Below, one piece after another: positions 7,985-16,590 of a stretch of 64,000 nucleotides of DNA. Numbering within the stretch: the stretch's first letter is position 1; each line of letters starts with the position of its first letter. This DNA is from Microbacterium sp. p3-SID336 (GTDB lineage: Bacteria > Actinomycetota > Actinomycetes > Actinomycetales > Microbacteriaceae): positions 1 through 64,000 of the forward strand of contig NZ_JALXPE010000015.1 in assembly GCF_025143365.1 (NCBI RefSeq), in the 5' to 3' direction. The position numbers and the translations under genes were made by a program. Below the pieces are notes generated by a model that worked only from the letters and a program-made list of their open reading frames with translations, did not search any database and was not told the DNA's origin.

Positions 7985-8692
7985 GCACGCGATCGAGGTT
8001 CGCGGCCTGACGAAGAGGTTCGGTGCGCACACCGCCGTGGAGGAGCTGTCGTTCGCCGTGCCGTGCGGGTCGATCGTCGGGCTGCTCGGGCCGAACGGGG
8101 CGGGGAAGTCGACGACGCTGCGCGCGATCGTCGGGCTGCTCGCCCCACGGCCGGGACCGCCCTCGTCGACGGGCGGCCCTTCTCCGCACTGGACAACCCT
8201 GCCGCCCACGTGGGCGTGCACATGGACGGGTTCGGCTTCGAAACGGGGATCACGGCGCAGCGTCACCTGGAGATCGCGCGCCTCGCCGCCGGTGCTCCGC
8301 GCAGCCGGGTCGCGGATGTGCTCGCCGAGGTCGCGCTCACCGCCGACGCCCGGCGCCGCGTGAAGACCTTCTCGACGGGGATGACGCAGCGCCTCGGTCT
8401 GGCGACCGCGCTGATCGGCTCCCCGCGCACGCTGATCCTCGACGAGCCGGCGAACGGACTCGACCCGGATGGCATCCGCTGGCTGCGCGGATTCCTCCGC
8501 AACTTCGCTCTCCGCGGGGGGACCGTTCTGATCGCGAGCCATCAGCTGCTCGAACTCGAGCAGATCGTCGACGAGGTCGTGATCATCAAGCGGCGGGCGC
8601 TCTTCGCCGGCCCTCTCCGCGACCTGGTCGCGGATGGCGCCGACTCCCTGGAGAGCAGGTACTTCGACCTCGTGGAAGGAGCGGACTGGTGA
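7977..8692 (+). pseudogene. ABC exporter ATPase with an apparent 1-nt deletion (frameshift)
   Basis: The first frame (ATG 7977) encodes [13 protein letters not shown] and Walker [14 protein letters not shown] up to about 8144, then runs into unrelated residues and stops at 8363 (128 residues). The -1 frame picks up at [10 protein letters not shown] and continues with the signature region STGMTQRLGLATAL, Walker B TLILDEPANGLD and the H-loop ASHQLLE to 8692. The junction is CGCCCCACGG (8141-8150): restoring one C to the CCCC run (8143-8146) gives one continuous 238-residue ATPase. It is the exporter ATPase of the daptide cluster, coupled to both neighbours by overlaps. Either the gene is broken in this strain, or the base is a sequencing or assembly error. 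Both halves keep intact motifs, so any inactivation would be recent. Confidence 0.85.
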
Positions 8693-9417
8693 GGGGCGCC
8701 GTCGCGAGCGAGCTGCTGCGGTCGGTGAGCGGGCTCTCGGTGCTGGCGGTCTATCTGGTCGCGGTCCTCCTGCCGGCGTACGTGCTCTTCTCGGACGGGT
8801 CGCGGTTCGATGCCGCGGGTCTCGACGCGGGCGAGGCCACGCTCCGCCTGATGCAGCCGTTGGCGTGGGCGGCGATGTCCGCGGCGTTCGTGGGTGCCTA
8901 CACCGTGACGCGCGAGTACTACTACGGCGCGATGGACCGGACGCTCACCGCGATGGGCTTCCGCCGGGCGTTCGTCGCGAAGCTCGTGGCGGGCGCGCTG
9001 ATCGCGGTGGCGCTGACGGTGTGCACGGCCCTGTGCTGGACGGTGGGGACGTTCTTCGTCCTGAGAGCCCAAGGCCTGGTGATGGAGATGACCCCCGCGG
9101 CCTGGGGCGTGTACGGCGGCGCGGTGTTCGGCGCGATGTTCGGTGCGGTGATGGGCGCATCCATCGGCTGGATCAGCCGGAACTACTACGTGACCGCGAT
9201 CGTGGTCCTGGGGTTCCCGATGGTCGTGGAGTTCGCGTTGCTGCGAACCGCGCCGGAGGTGGCGAAGTTCTCGCCCGGACTGGCGCTCGCGGCTCTGGGC
9301 GTTCCCGGATACCAGGGGCGGCTGCTCGATCTGGTGCCCGCCCTCGCCGTGACTGTCGTATGGACCGCAGGGTTGGTCGCGGTGGCGTGGGCTCGGGGGC
9401 GCAGGAGCGTGGCGTGA
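8689..9417 (+). CDS. ABC exporter permease 1 of the daptide cluster
   Basis: A 242-residue membrane protein with about six hydrophobic segments: near residues 10-30, 55-75, 95-120, 135-160, 165-185 and 215-235. The loop REYYYGAMDRTL after the second segment resembles the coupling region of ABC-2 type permeases. No ATP-binding motifs. It begins at the GTG overlapping the ATPase stop (GTGA) and ends overlapping the second permease start. With its partner it should form the membrane channel for exporting mature daptides or giving self-protection; that role is inferred from position. Confidence 0.72.
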   Translation: MRGAVASELLRSVSGLSVLAVYLVAVLLPAYVLFSDGSRFDAAGLDAGEATLRLMQPLAWAAMSAAFVGAYTVTREYYYGAMDRTLTAMGFRRAFVAKLVAGALIAVALTVCTALCWTVGTFFVLRAQGLVMEMTPAAWGVYGGAVFGAMFGAVMGASIGWISRNYYVTAIVVLGFPMVVEFALLRTAPEVAKFSPGLALAALGVPGYQGRLLDLVPALAVTVVWTAGLVAVAWARGRRSVA

Positions 9418-10148
9418 TCCGTCGGGCGTTCCACGCGCAGGTGCAGGGCTTCGCCGGGGACCTGGTGCTCCTCGGGGTCGCGACCGCGGCGTTCGTGATG
9501 TCGCTCTCCCTGGCGCTGAGCATCCCGTCGGAGGCCGCCGCGGCTCCTCCCGGCGCGAGGGAGTCACTTGCCGCGCTCCTGAGCTCCGCGCTCGCGATGA
9601 ACGCCGCGATCCTCGCCGCGATCTACGGCTCGTTCCGGTACACGATCGATCGACGTGACGGCGTGATCGCGCAGCGGCTGATGCTGCAGTCCCGGTGGGC
9701 GCTCCTGCTCGCCAGAGCGCCGACGACCGCGGTCGGCGGCGCGGTCGTCGCGCTGGTCTCTCTGCTCGGTGGTCGTCTCGCGCTCGCTCTCGCGCTGGGC
9801 GGTGTCCCGGTGGACGTCGGCGCCGTCGCGCGTACGCTCGGCATCGGTGCGGTCGCGGCCCTCTGGGGGCTGGGAGTGGGCCTTCTCGTGCGGTTCCATC
9901 TGGTGGCTCTGTTCGTCACCGCGATGTCCTTGGGGGTCGCGCCCGTCCTGGCAGCGCTCGGCGTCGCGGCGGCCGCCGCCTCCCCGCTGCTGGCCCTGCT
10001 CGCGGCGTTCGGATTCGATGTCACCGGGGTCGGGCTGCTGCCGGAGCATCGACTGGATCCCGCCGTGTCAGCGCTGGTGGCGGTGGGCTGGGTGCTCGCG
10101 GCGGTGGGAGCCGGGGGTGCGGCGTTCGTCCGCCGCGACGTGACCTGA
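9414..10148 (+). CDS. ABC exporter permease 2 of the daptide cluster
   Basis: A 244-residue membrane protein, about six spans, rich in Ala/Leu/Val, with a short YTIDRRDGVIAQRLMLQ loop comparable to the charged coupling loop of permease 1. GTG start overlaps the upstream TGA. It is the last gene of the run: the next gene, trhO, has its own promoter and a housekeeping role, so I place the cluster boundary at about 10148. No terminator hairpin is obvious in the 49-nt gap. A transport partner role is inferred from the ATPase-permease-permease order. Confidence 0.7.
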   Translation: MIRRAFHAQVQGFAGDLVLLGVATAAFVMSLSLALSIPSEAAAAPPGARESLAALLSSALAMNAAILAAIYGSFRYTIDRRDGVIAQRLMLQSRWALLLARAPTTAVGGAVVALVSLLGGRLALALALGGVPVDVGAVARTLGIGAVAALWGLGVGLLVRFHLVALFVTAMSLGVAPVLAALGVAAAAASPLLALLAAFGFDVTGVGLLPEHRLDPAVSALVAVGWVLAAVGAGGAAFVRRDVT

Positions 10149-10185
10149 CGGCCAGCGCACAGAGCACCGCTGCGGACGGGCGACG

Positions 10186-10191
10186 TAGGAT
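10186..10191 (+). promoter_or_regulatory. -10 box for leaderless trhO transcript
   Basis: TAGGAT ends 6 nt before the GTG start codon, so transcription would begin at or within 1 nt of the start codon. No ribosome binding site fits. The same spacing recurs before seven other genes in this window. Confidence 0.55.
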
Positions 10192-10197
10192 TTCGAG

Positions 10198-11109
10198 GTG
10201 GCAACCCCCAAGATCGTCCTCTTCTACGCCTTCACGCCCCTGGCCGACCCGGAGGCCGTGCGCGTCTGGCAGCGCGATGTCGGTGAGGCCCTGGGGCTGC
10301 GGGGTCGGCTGCTGATCTCGTCGCACGGGATCAACGGCACCCTCGGCGGCGACATCACCGCCCTGAAGAAGTGGCTGCGCTCGTTCCGCTCCTATGCGCC
10401 GTTCCGCGACGCCGACATCAAGTGGAGCGAGGGCTCCGGCCTCGACGCCGAGGGGCGCAGCGTGGACTTCCCCAAGCTCAGCGTCAAGGTGCGCGAGGAG
10501 ATCGTGTCGTTCGGTGCACCCGGCGAGCTCCGCGTGGACGAGCACGGCGTGGTCGGTGGAGGCACGAGGCTCACCCCCGAGCAGCTGCACGCCCTGGTGG
10601 AGGAGCGCGGCGAGGAGGTCGTGTTCTTCGACGGGCGCAACGCGCTCGAAGCGCAGATCGGGCGGTTCCGCGGCGCGGTCGTGCCCGACACGGACACCAC
10701 CCGCGACTTCGTGAGGCTGCTCGACGAGGGGGTCTACGACGACCTCAAGGGGAAGCCCGTCGTGACGTACTGCACGGGCGGCATCCGGTGCGAGGTGCTG
10801 TCGAGCCTGATGACCGCACGCGGCTTCGGAGAGGTGTACCAGCTGGAGGGCGGCATCGTCCGCTACGGAGAGAAGTACGGGGACGACGGCCTCTGGGACG
10901 GGTCGCTGTACGTGTTCGACGGCCGTGGGTCGGTCGACTTCTCCGACCACGCGCGAGTGATCGGAGAATGCGCCGGCTGCGGTGCCGCCACCAAGCGCAC
11001 CGCGAACTGCCCCGACCTCTCCTGTCGCGCGCAGTTCGTGGTGTGCGAGACCTGCGACGCGGTGCCCTGCGATGCGCACGCGGCGGGGGCGGTGTCCGCG
11101 ACCGCCTGA
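10198..11109 (+). CDS. trhO: tRNA uridine(34) hydroxylase TrhO (YceA family rhodanese)
   Basis: A 303-residue protein of the YceA/TrhO family, which hydroxylates U34 of certain tRNAs to 5-hydroxyuridine in an oxygen-dependent step. The N-terminal ferredoxin-like domain contains [11 protein letters not shown]. The rhodanese domain spans about 120-230, with the catalytic Cys in [10 protein letters not shown]. The C-terminal Cys-rich segment ([19 protein letters not shown] and CETCDAVPC) is the usual metal-binding tail. GTG start with no ribosome binding site and TAGGAT 6 nt upstream suggests leaderless expression. It is unrelated to the preceding cluster and marks the return to core genome. Confidence 0.93.
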   Translation: MATPKIVLFYAFTPLADPEAVRVWQRDVGEALGLRGRLLISSHGINGTLGGDITALKKWLRSFRSYAPFRDADIKWSEGSGLDAEGRSVDFPKLSVKVREEIVSFGAPGELRVDEHGVVGGGTRLTPEQLHALVEERGEEVVFFDGRNALEAQIGRFRGAVVPDTDTTRDFVRLLDEGVYDDLKGKPVVTYCTGGIRCEVLSSLMTARGFGEVYQLEGGIVRYGEKYGDDGLWDGSLYVFDGRGSVDFSDHARVIGECAGCGAATKRTANCPDLSCRAQFVVCETCDAVPCDAHAAGAVSATA

Positions 11110-11134
11110 CCCCACGCCCGCGGCGACCCGCCCT

Positions 11135-11204
11135 GGTGCGTGACCCCGCGCCCCGGCGACCGCGGCGACCGGTCACGGTGCGTGACCCCGCGCCCCGGCG
11201 ACCG
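11135..11204. repeat. Two 28-bp direct repeats between trhO and the transglutaminase gene
   Basis: The 28-bp unit beginning GGTGCGTGACCCCGCG occurs at 11135-11162 and 11177-11204, period 42 bp. It lies between the convergent 3' ends of trhO and the transglutaminase operon. The unit resembles the GGTGCGCTGACTCCGC repeats downstream of asd at 30724-30813, hinting at a dispersed intergenic repeat family. No coding potential or terminator T-tract is apparent. Confidence 0.8.
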
Positions 11205-11218
11205 CCGTCTCCCGCGGC

Positions 11219-13489
11219 TCAGGCGAGCAGGCGGGTGTCGGCTCCGCGCGGCGCGTACAGCGATCGCGGCAGCAGGACCGCGCGCACCCGGGTCGGACCG
11301 TCCGCACTGCGCCGCAGACTCGCGAGCACGAGGCCGAGCGGAGCGCTCAGGTCGACGGGCTCGGCGTGCCGGGCGGGGCGTGCATACGCGGAACGCTCGA
11401 CCGCGTCCGTCAGCTCCCGCAGTGCCGCCGCATCCGCACCCCGATCGCGGGCGAGGCCGCTCGCGCGCGCTCGCGGGCTCTCCGCGTCCGACACCGGCAG
11501 GTGCAGGTCGAGCAGGGTGTCGCGCAGCTCGGACCACGCGGCGGCCGCATCACCGCGCCGAGCGCGCCGCATGCGCATCGCCCGCTCGACGAGCCGGATG
11601 AGTGCCGGAAGGAGCAGCACGACGATCGCACCGCCGACGACGAGTGCGACCGGGGTCGGGTCGAGGCTCCGCAGCTCTCCCGCGCTGGACGAGTCGCCGC
11701 CCGCGTCGCCGCGGTCGACCTCGGGCCCTGACGTCTCCTCGGTCTGCGGTGCCGCACTCGGCGCGGGCCCGACGGGGCTTCCGGTCGTGCCGCCCTCGGA
11801 CACCCCGGCGCGGAAGGCGGTCGGCACGCCCAGCGACGCCGTCGGCTCGAACGGCACCCAGCCGATCCCGGGGAACAGCACCTCCGGCCAGGAGTGCAGC
11901 TGGTCGCTCGTGACCGAGAAGATCGACTCGTCGCCGCGCTTCTCGTCGGTCAGGGATCCCGGCAGGTAGCCGACCACGATGCGGGTCTGCATCCCGAGGC
12001 TCTCCGCCATCAGCGCGAACGCGCCGGCGAAGTGCACGCAGTACCCCGAGCGCTCGTCCAGGAACTCGGCGACAGCCTCCGCTCCGGTCCCGTCGAAGCC
12101 CTCCTCGACCGGGGTCTCCAGCGAATACTCGAACTGCGCGCGGAACCAGTTCTGCAGTGTCACCAGCCGGTCGTAGTCGGTGTTCTCGCCGGCGGTGACC
12201 TCCGCGGCGAGCTCGGCGATGATGTCGGGGAGCTCCACCTCGTCGGTCTCCGGGTCCTGCACGGGCGGTGCCGCCTCGACCGCGCGGATCTGCTCGAGCG
12301 TCGGGACCACACGGGTGGAGGTGACGGTGTAGTCGTTGCCGGCCGCATCCGCCCGGCGAGAGTAGAGGGTGCGGTTCTCGGGGGCCACGCGCCAGGCCGC
12401 GCTGAGGCCCTGCACCTCGGTGGCGGGGTACGGCAGGGGCAGCCAGGAGCTCGACATCCGCAGCACCCGGATCGACGTGGTCGTCTCCTCGGTCACCACG
12501 CCCTCGCCCCACTCCGGCGCGCCGAACCCGTCGGCCTGGGACTGCAGATCGCCGCGGTCGGGCTGCCAGACGCGGCCGTCGAACCGCGACAGCGTGGTGA
12601 GCCGGAGGTACGGGGCGGTATCCTCCTCGGTGGCGAGCGTGAGCACCTCGACGGGATTGGGCTGCCGCAGATCGTCGCCGAGCCGGAGAGACGCATCCAC
12701 CGTGACCCCGACGCCCGTGCCGGCGACGGTGGATGCGACCGGGAGCGCGGGCGTCAGCACGAGCGTCACGGCGAGCGCCGCCGCGCCCATCCCGACCGCG
12801 AGCCCGATCGAGGAGCGCCGCGGCGCCTCGGGGTGTCGCTGGGCCGTCGCACCGAGGACGAACAGCGCGTAGATGCCGAGGAGCACGAACCAGGCGACGT
12901 TCGGCTGGCCGCCCGTGACGATCATCGGGATCGCGCCGATCGAGCCGGCGAGCAGGATCGTGAGCACCGCCGCGCGATGCGCGACCAGGTGATCGAGCAG
13001 GATCGCGACCACGGCGAAGCCGGCGCCGAGCACGGCGGTGAGCGCGGGGGAGGCGTCCAGCGGTGCGGAGCCGAACACGATCTGCTCCCACGCCGCGGCG
13101 CCGAGGCCTTGGAAGACGGTCACCGTGGTCGCGGTGGGCGCGAGGCCGAGGATGGCGGTGTCGCCCGCGAGCATGAGCGTGAGAGTGGTCACGGTGATCG
13201 CGAGCTGGGCGAGCAGCACGGCGAGCCCGCGGAGGGCGTCGCCACGATGCCGCAGCAGGTGACGCAGCAGCATCCCGACCCCGGCGACCGCGGCGACGAG
13301 CAGCACGACCGTGAACGACCAGGGGCCCGGGGTGATCACCGAGGTGAACGGCCACAGTGCCACGAGTGCTCCGGCCGCCGCGATGGTCCCCGATGCGACG
13401 AGCCGCGGCGGCTCGATGCCGTCGCGGTGCCAGAGCGGTGCGACGCTCGCGGGCGGAGTCGCGGCGCGTGGCCGCTCAGCGCGGAACAT
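11219..13489 (-). CDS. Transglutaminase-like membrane protein (TgpA/DUF3488 family)
   Basis: A 756-residue membrane protein. The N-terminal third holds about six hydrophobic segments (TgpA_N/DUF3488-like). A large exposed domain then carries the transglutaminase core, with the catalytic Cys in SGYCVHFAGAFALMAESLG and the His in QLHSWPEVLFPGIGW. A Pro/Ser/Thr/Glu-rich linker leads to one more membrane span (VALVVGGAIVVLLLPALI) and a DUF4129-like C-terminal tail. It is the last gene of a MoxR-DUF58-transglutaminase operon, common in Actinobacteria and probably involved in envelope protein maturation; the substrate is unknown. Its start lies inside the end of the DUF58 gene. Confidence 0.88.
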   Translation of the reverse strand: MFRAERPRAATPPASVAPLWHRDGIEPPRLVASGTIAAAGALVALWPFTSVITPGPWSFTVVLLVAAVAGVGMLLRHLLRHRGDALRGLAVLLAQLAITVTTLTLMLAGDTAILGLAPTATTVTVFQGLGAAAWEQIVFGSAPLDASPALTAVLGAGFAVVAILLDHLVAHRAAVLTILLAGSIGAIPMIVTGGQPNVAWFVLLGIYALFVLGATAQRHPEAPRRSSIGLAVGMGAAALAVTLVLTPALPVASTVAGTGVGVTVDASLRLGDDLRQPNPVEVLTLATEEDTAPYLRLTTLSRFDGRVWQPDRGDLQSQADGFGAPEWGEGVVTEETTTSIRVLRMSSSWLPLPYPATEVQGLSAAWRVAPENRTLYSRRADAAGNDYTVTSTRVVPTLEQIRAVEAAPPVQDPETDEVELPDIIAELAAEVTAGENTDYDRLVTLQNWFRAQFEYSLETPVEEGFDGTGAEAVAEFLDERSGYCVHFAGAFALMAESLGMQTRIVVGYLPGSLTDEKRGDESIFSVTSDQLHSWPEVLFPGIGWVPFEPTASLGVPTAFRAGVSEGGTTGSPVGPAPSAAPQTEETSGPEVDRGDAGGDSSSAGELRSLDPTPVALVVGGAIVVLLLPALIRLVERAMRMRRARRGDAAAAWSELRDTLLDLHLPVSDAESPRARASGLARDRGADAAALRELTDAVERSAYARPARHAEPVDLSAPLGLVLASLRRSADGPTRVRAVLLPRSLYAPRGADTRLLA

Positions 13490-14666
13490 CGCTCGCTCCG
13501 ATCCGCGCGGCCAGCGCGTCGTCCCAGGCCTCGGCGGCGTCGGAGCCGAGTGCGGTCACCGTCCAGCCGTGCGGGCGGGCGGCCTCCACGGCACCGGGAA
13601 GCGGCTCCGTGACGAACAGCATCGGCGCCGCGGCGCCGGAAGGACGCAGGAGTGCCGCGTCCTCCTCGTCCAGCCGCCCGGTGATGTAGACGAGCGGACC
13701 GGGCGGGGTGCCGCCGATGAGCGTCGCGAGGTCGCGGGCCTCGCCGCGCGGGGTGACCAGAGCCAGCGCGACCAGGAGTCCGTCGCGGTCGTCCTCGTGA
13801 CCGCGGAGCGTGCCGAGCACCGCGCCGGTGCTGTCGAGCACGTCCACGCTGTAGCCCTCCGCCGCGAGGTGCAGGGCGACCGAGGCGCACAGCGATACGG
13901 CGGTCTCGAACGCCGGGTCGGCGTGGTCGCCCGGTGCCGCCCAGCGCGAGCCGCTGCGATCCAGGACCACCACGGCGTCAGGACTCGATTCCTCCTCCTC
14001 CTGCCGGACCATGAGCTCGCCGCGATGGGCGGTGGCCCGCCAGTGGATGCGGCGCATGCTGTCGCCGGGCGCGTAGCCGCGGGGCGAGAGGTTGTCGCTT
14101 CCCTGGCCCAGTCTGGTCGACGAGGTGTGCGCGGTACCGCCGGCCGCCCCGATCCGCACCGAGAGCGGCGCGAGCGCGAAGACCTCGGGAACCACGGTGA
14201 TGGTGCGGGTGTCGCCGAAGGCCTGCTCGCGCTGCGCGAGGCCGAAGGGGTCGACCGTACGCAGCATCAGCGGCCCGAGCGCCCACACTCCGCGCCGCAC
14301 GCCGGTGATCGAGTAACTGAGCTGAGCGCTCTCTGCCGGGTACTCGCCACCGGAGTCGCCCGTGACGGCATCGGGGAGCACGTCGTGCCACAGGCCCCGG
14401 GGGACGCGGAGCGCCCGCAGCGCGAACCGGACCGTGACGCGGGAGGTCTCCGACACCGTGAGCAGGTCGGTGGAGATCTGTCGGCTGACCGTCCCGGACC
14501 GCCGGGGGAGTCGCACGGCGAGGGCGGCGATCACCGTGAGCGTCGCGAGGAACACGCCGAGGTACAGGAGGATGCGCGATCCGACGACGTTGGCGGCGAT
14601 CAGACAGCCGAGGGCGGCGATGAGCGCACCGGTGCCGCGAAGCGTGAGGAGTCGGCGTCGGCGCAT
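13476..14666 (-). CDS. DUF58 domain protein
   Basis: A 396-residue protein with two adjacent N-terminal membrane spans (about 10-28 and 32-50), then a beta-rich segment and the DUF58 signature around DSMRRIHWRATAHRGELMVRQ, followed by a von Willebrand A-like part with PDAVVVLDRSGS. DUF58 proteins pair with MoxR ATPases; they are thought to act with them as chaperone-like envelope complexes. Located 7 nt downstream of the MoxR gene and overlapping the transglutaminase gene by 14 nt, so all three form one operon. Biochemical role not established. Confidence 0.9.
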   Translation of the reverse strand: MRRRRLLTLRGTGALIAALGCLIAANVVGSRILLYLGVFLATLTVIAALAVRLPRRSGTVSRQISTDLLTVSETSRVTVRFALRALRVPRGLWHDVLPDAVTGDSGGEYPAESAQLSYSITGVRRGVWALGPLMLRTVDPFGLAQREQAFGDTRTITVVPEVFALAPLSVRIGAAGGTAHTSSTRLGQGSDNLSPRGYAPGDSMRRIHWRATAHRGELMVRQEEEESSPDAVVVLDRSGSRWAAPGDHADPAFETAVSLCASVALHLAAEGYSVDVLDSTGAVLGTLRGHEDDRDGLLVALALVTPRGEARDLATLIGGTPPGPLVYITGRLDEEDAALLRPSGAAAPMLFVTEPLPGAVEAARPHGWTVTALGSDAAEAWDDALAARIGASDVPR

Positions 14667-14673
14667 GGCGGCC

Positions 14674-15663
14674 TCAGGATCGTGTCGCGACGGGGACGCG
14701 CACGCGCTCGGCGATCTGGCGGAGTGCGGCTTCGACGGGCTGGGCGCCGGCCCGGTGGGCGCCGCGAGCGGGCAGCAGCCGGTGGGCCAGCACGGGGATG
14801 AGCAGGGCGGTGATGTCGTCGGGGATCACGAAGTCGCGTCCGTCGAGGGCCGCCCACACCTTGGCCGCCCTGACCAGCTGCAGGGTGGCGCGAGGGCTGG
14901 CCCCCAGGTGCAGGCTCGGGTCGGAGCGGGTGGCCTGAGCGAGCGCGACCGCGTACTCCTCCAGCGCCGGGGCCACGTGCACGGCGCGCGCCCACGCGAT
15001 CAGCTGGGAGATCGACGCGGCGTCGGCGACCGGCGCGACGGTGGCGAGCGGATTCACCACATCGCGCTGACGCAGCATGAGCGCCTCCGCGGCCGGGTCC
15101 GGGTATCCCATCGAGATGCGCATCATGAACCGGTCGCGCTGGGCCTCGGGCAGTGCGTACGTGCCCTCCATTTCCAGCGGGTTCTGGGTCGCGACGACGA
15201 GGAACGGGTCGGGCAGGCGGTGCGTGGAACCGTCGACCGTGACCTGCCCCTCCTCCATGGCCTCGAGCAGCGCGGACTGGGTCTTGGGGGAGGAGCGGTT
15301 GATCTCGTCGGCGATGACGATGTGCGCGAACACCGCCCCGCGCTTGAACTCGAACTCCCGGTCGACAGGGTTGTAGACGGAGACGCCGGTGACGTCACCG
15401 GGCAGCAGGTCGGGAGTGAACTGGATGCGGCGCACCGTGGCGTCGACGCTGGCGGCGAGAGCCCGCGCGAGCATGGTCTTGCCCACGCCCGGCACGTCCT
15501 CGATGAGCAGGTGGCCTTCCGCGAGGAGGCAGACGAGCGCGCTGCGCACGGCGTCGGGCTTGCCGTCGATGACCTGGCTGATCGAACCGAGGATCGCTGC
15601 GGTCTGCGCCGCGAAGCCCTCGGCATCGATCGTGACCGGGGGCAGGGGGGCGTTCTCTGGCAT
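14674..15663 (-). CDS. MoxR-family AAA+ ATPase
   Basis: A 329-residue ATPase. Walker A is in IEDVPGVGKTMLARALAAS, Walker B in HIVIADEINRSSPKTQSALL, and the following EAMEEGQVTVDG and VVATQNPLEMEGTYALPEAQ segments are hallmark MoxR sequences with sensor 1. The ATG at 15663 is chosen because GAGAGGG precedes it and the protein begins at the normal family position; the frame stays open for ~320 residues upstream, but that stretch is shadow sequence opposite the SRP RNA and rhomboid gene. First gene of the MoxR-DUF58-transglutaminase operon. Confidence 0.93.
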   Translation of the reverse strand: MPENAPLPPVTIDAEGFAAQTAAILGSISQVIDGKPDAVRSALVCLLAEGHLLIEDVPGVGKTMLARALAASVDATVRRIQFTPDLLPGDVTGVSVYNPVDREFEFKRGAVFAHIVIADEINRSSPKTQSALLEAMEEGQVTVDGSTHRLPDPFLVVATQNPLEMEGTYALPEAQRDRFMMRISMGYPDPAAEALMLRQRDVVNPLATVAPVADAASISQLIAWARAVHVAPALEEYAVALAQATRSDPSLHLGASPRATLQLVRAAKVWAALDGRDFVIPDDITALLIPVLAHRLLPARGAHRAGAQPVEAALRQIAERVRVPVATRS

Positions 15664-15781
15664 GCGATCCCTCTCATGTCGGCGCAACGATGCGCGTGAA
15701 TCGATCGTACGCTTCGGCGGGCGTGCGGGACCATGCCCGGGTGGGTTCGCCGCCTTCCGTCGGGTCGGGTAGAGTGGACGA

Positions 15782-15871
15782 CGGCTCTCCGCGTGGCGGC
15801 ATCCAGGCCAATTCCCCCAGGGCGGAAACGCAGCAAGGGTAACCGGGCTCTGCTGGGTGCGCGGAGGGTCT
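15782..15871 (+). ncRNA. ffs: Signal recognition particle RNA (small bacterial type)
   Basis: The conserved apical loop region GGCGGAAACGCAGCAAGGG (about 15831-15849) is the diagnostic Ffh-binding domain of SRP RNA. The closing helix pairs TCCGCG (15788-15793) with CGCGGA (15860-15865). TAGAGT at 15770-15775 is a good -10 box, placing the start near 15782. The sequence ends in a T-rich run (15869-15879). It binds Ffh to form the SRP. Ends are approximate by a few nucleotides. Confidence 0.92.
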
Positions 15872-15969
15872 TTTCTTTTCCCTCGACCGCAGCGCGATCT
15901 CTTCTCCCGCGGCCGCATCATCGCGATCGCGGAGTCGCAGGAACTCAGGAAGACGTCGGACCCGCCTGC

Positions 15970-15975
15970 GACAAT
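15970..15975 (+). promoter_or_regulatory. -10 box for a leaderless rhomboid transcript
   Basis: GACAAT ends 6 nt before the GTG start at 15982. No ribosome binding site is found in the gap. Confidence 0.45.
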
Positions 15976-15981
15976 CGAGCC

Positions 15982-16590
15982 GTGACCCTCCCCCCGACTC
16001 CGGCACCACGGCACCCGCTCGGCCGATTCGCGTCCCCCGTGCTGCTGCTGGCGCTGATGTGGGCCGTGCAGTTCGCCGATGCCGTGCTTCCGGGCTCGTT
16101 CAGCGGCTTCGGCATCCGCTCCTGGGATCCGGCGGGGCTCGGCGGAATCGTGTTCGCACCCCTGCTGCACGCAAGCTGGACCCATCTGATCGCGAACTCG
16201 GTGCCGTTCCTCGTGCTGGGGTGTCTGGTGGCCGTGGAAGGGGCACGCCGGTTCTGGGCGGTCACGGCGATCGTCGCCGTCGTCGGCGGCCTCGGCACCT
16301 GGCTGGTGAACGCACCGGGGACCCTGACCGTCGGGGCTTCCGGGCTCGTGTTCGGCTACTTCGGCTACATCGTCCTGCGGGTGTTCACGCCGGGGCGCGT
16401 CGCCCATCGCATCCTCTATGCGGTGATCGCGGTCATCGTGATCGTCCTCTACGGCGGAACCATGCTCGCGGGGGTGTTCGGGGCCGCCGCCGGCGTGTCG
16501 TGGCAGGGGCATCTGTTCGGGGCGATCGGCGGCGGCGTCGCGGCGCTCGCCGCACGCCCCCGTGCACGCGGAGGAGCCGCACAGCCATGA
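15982..16590 (+). CDS. Rhomboid-family intramembrane serine protease
   Basis: A 202-residue polytopic membrane protein with about six spans. The catalytic serine motif GxSG is seen as VGASGLVFGYFGY, and the partner His is in SWQGHLFGAIGGG of the last span. HASWTHLIANSVPFLVLG in the second span matches the conserved His/Asn region of rhomboids. GTG start placed 6 nt after a GACAAT box; upstream in-frame sequence overlaps the SRP RNA and is unlikely to be translated. The stop overlaps the next start (ATGA). Substrate unknown. Confidence 0.88.
   Translation: MTLPPTPAPRHPLGRFASPVLLLALMWAVQFADAVLPGSFSGFGIRSWDPAGLGGIVFAPLLHASWTHLIANSVPFLVLGCLVAVEGARRFWAVTAIVAVVGGLGTWLVNAPGTLTVGASGLVFGYFGYIVLRVFTPGRVAHRILYAVIAVIVIVLYGGTMLAGVFGAAAGVSWQGHLFGAIGGGVAALAARPRARGGAAQP

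Noticed and set aside
8141..8150. Programmed -1 frameshift in the exporter ATPase
   Set aside because: No canonical slippery heptamer and no obvious downstream stimulatory structure; ABC ATPases of this subfamily are not known to need one. A simple base loss or error is more likely.
1..10148. Daptide cluster as an integrative element in tRNA-Ser
   Set aside because: The cluster lies on the tRNA 5' side, with no integrase and no repeat of the tRNA 3' end seen downstream, so integration at this tRNA is not supported.
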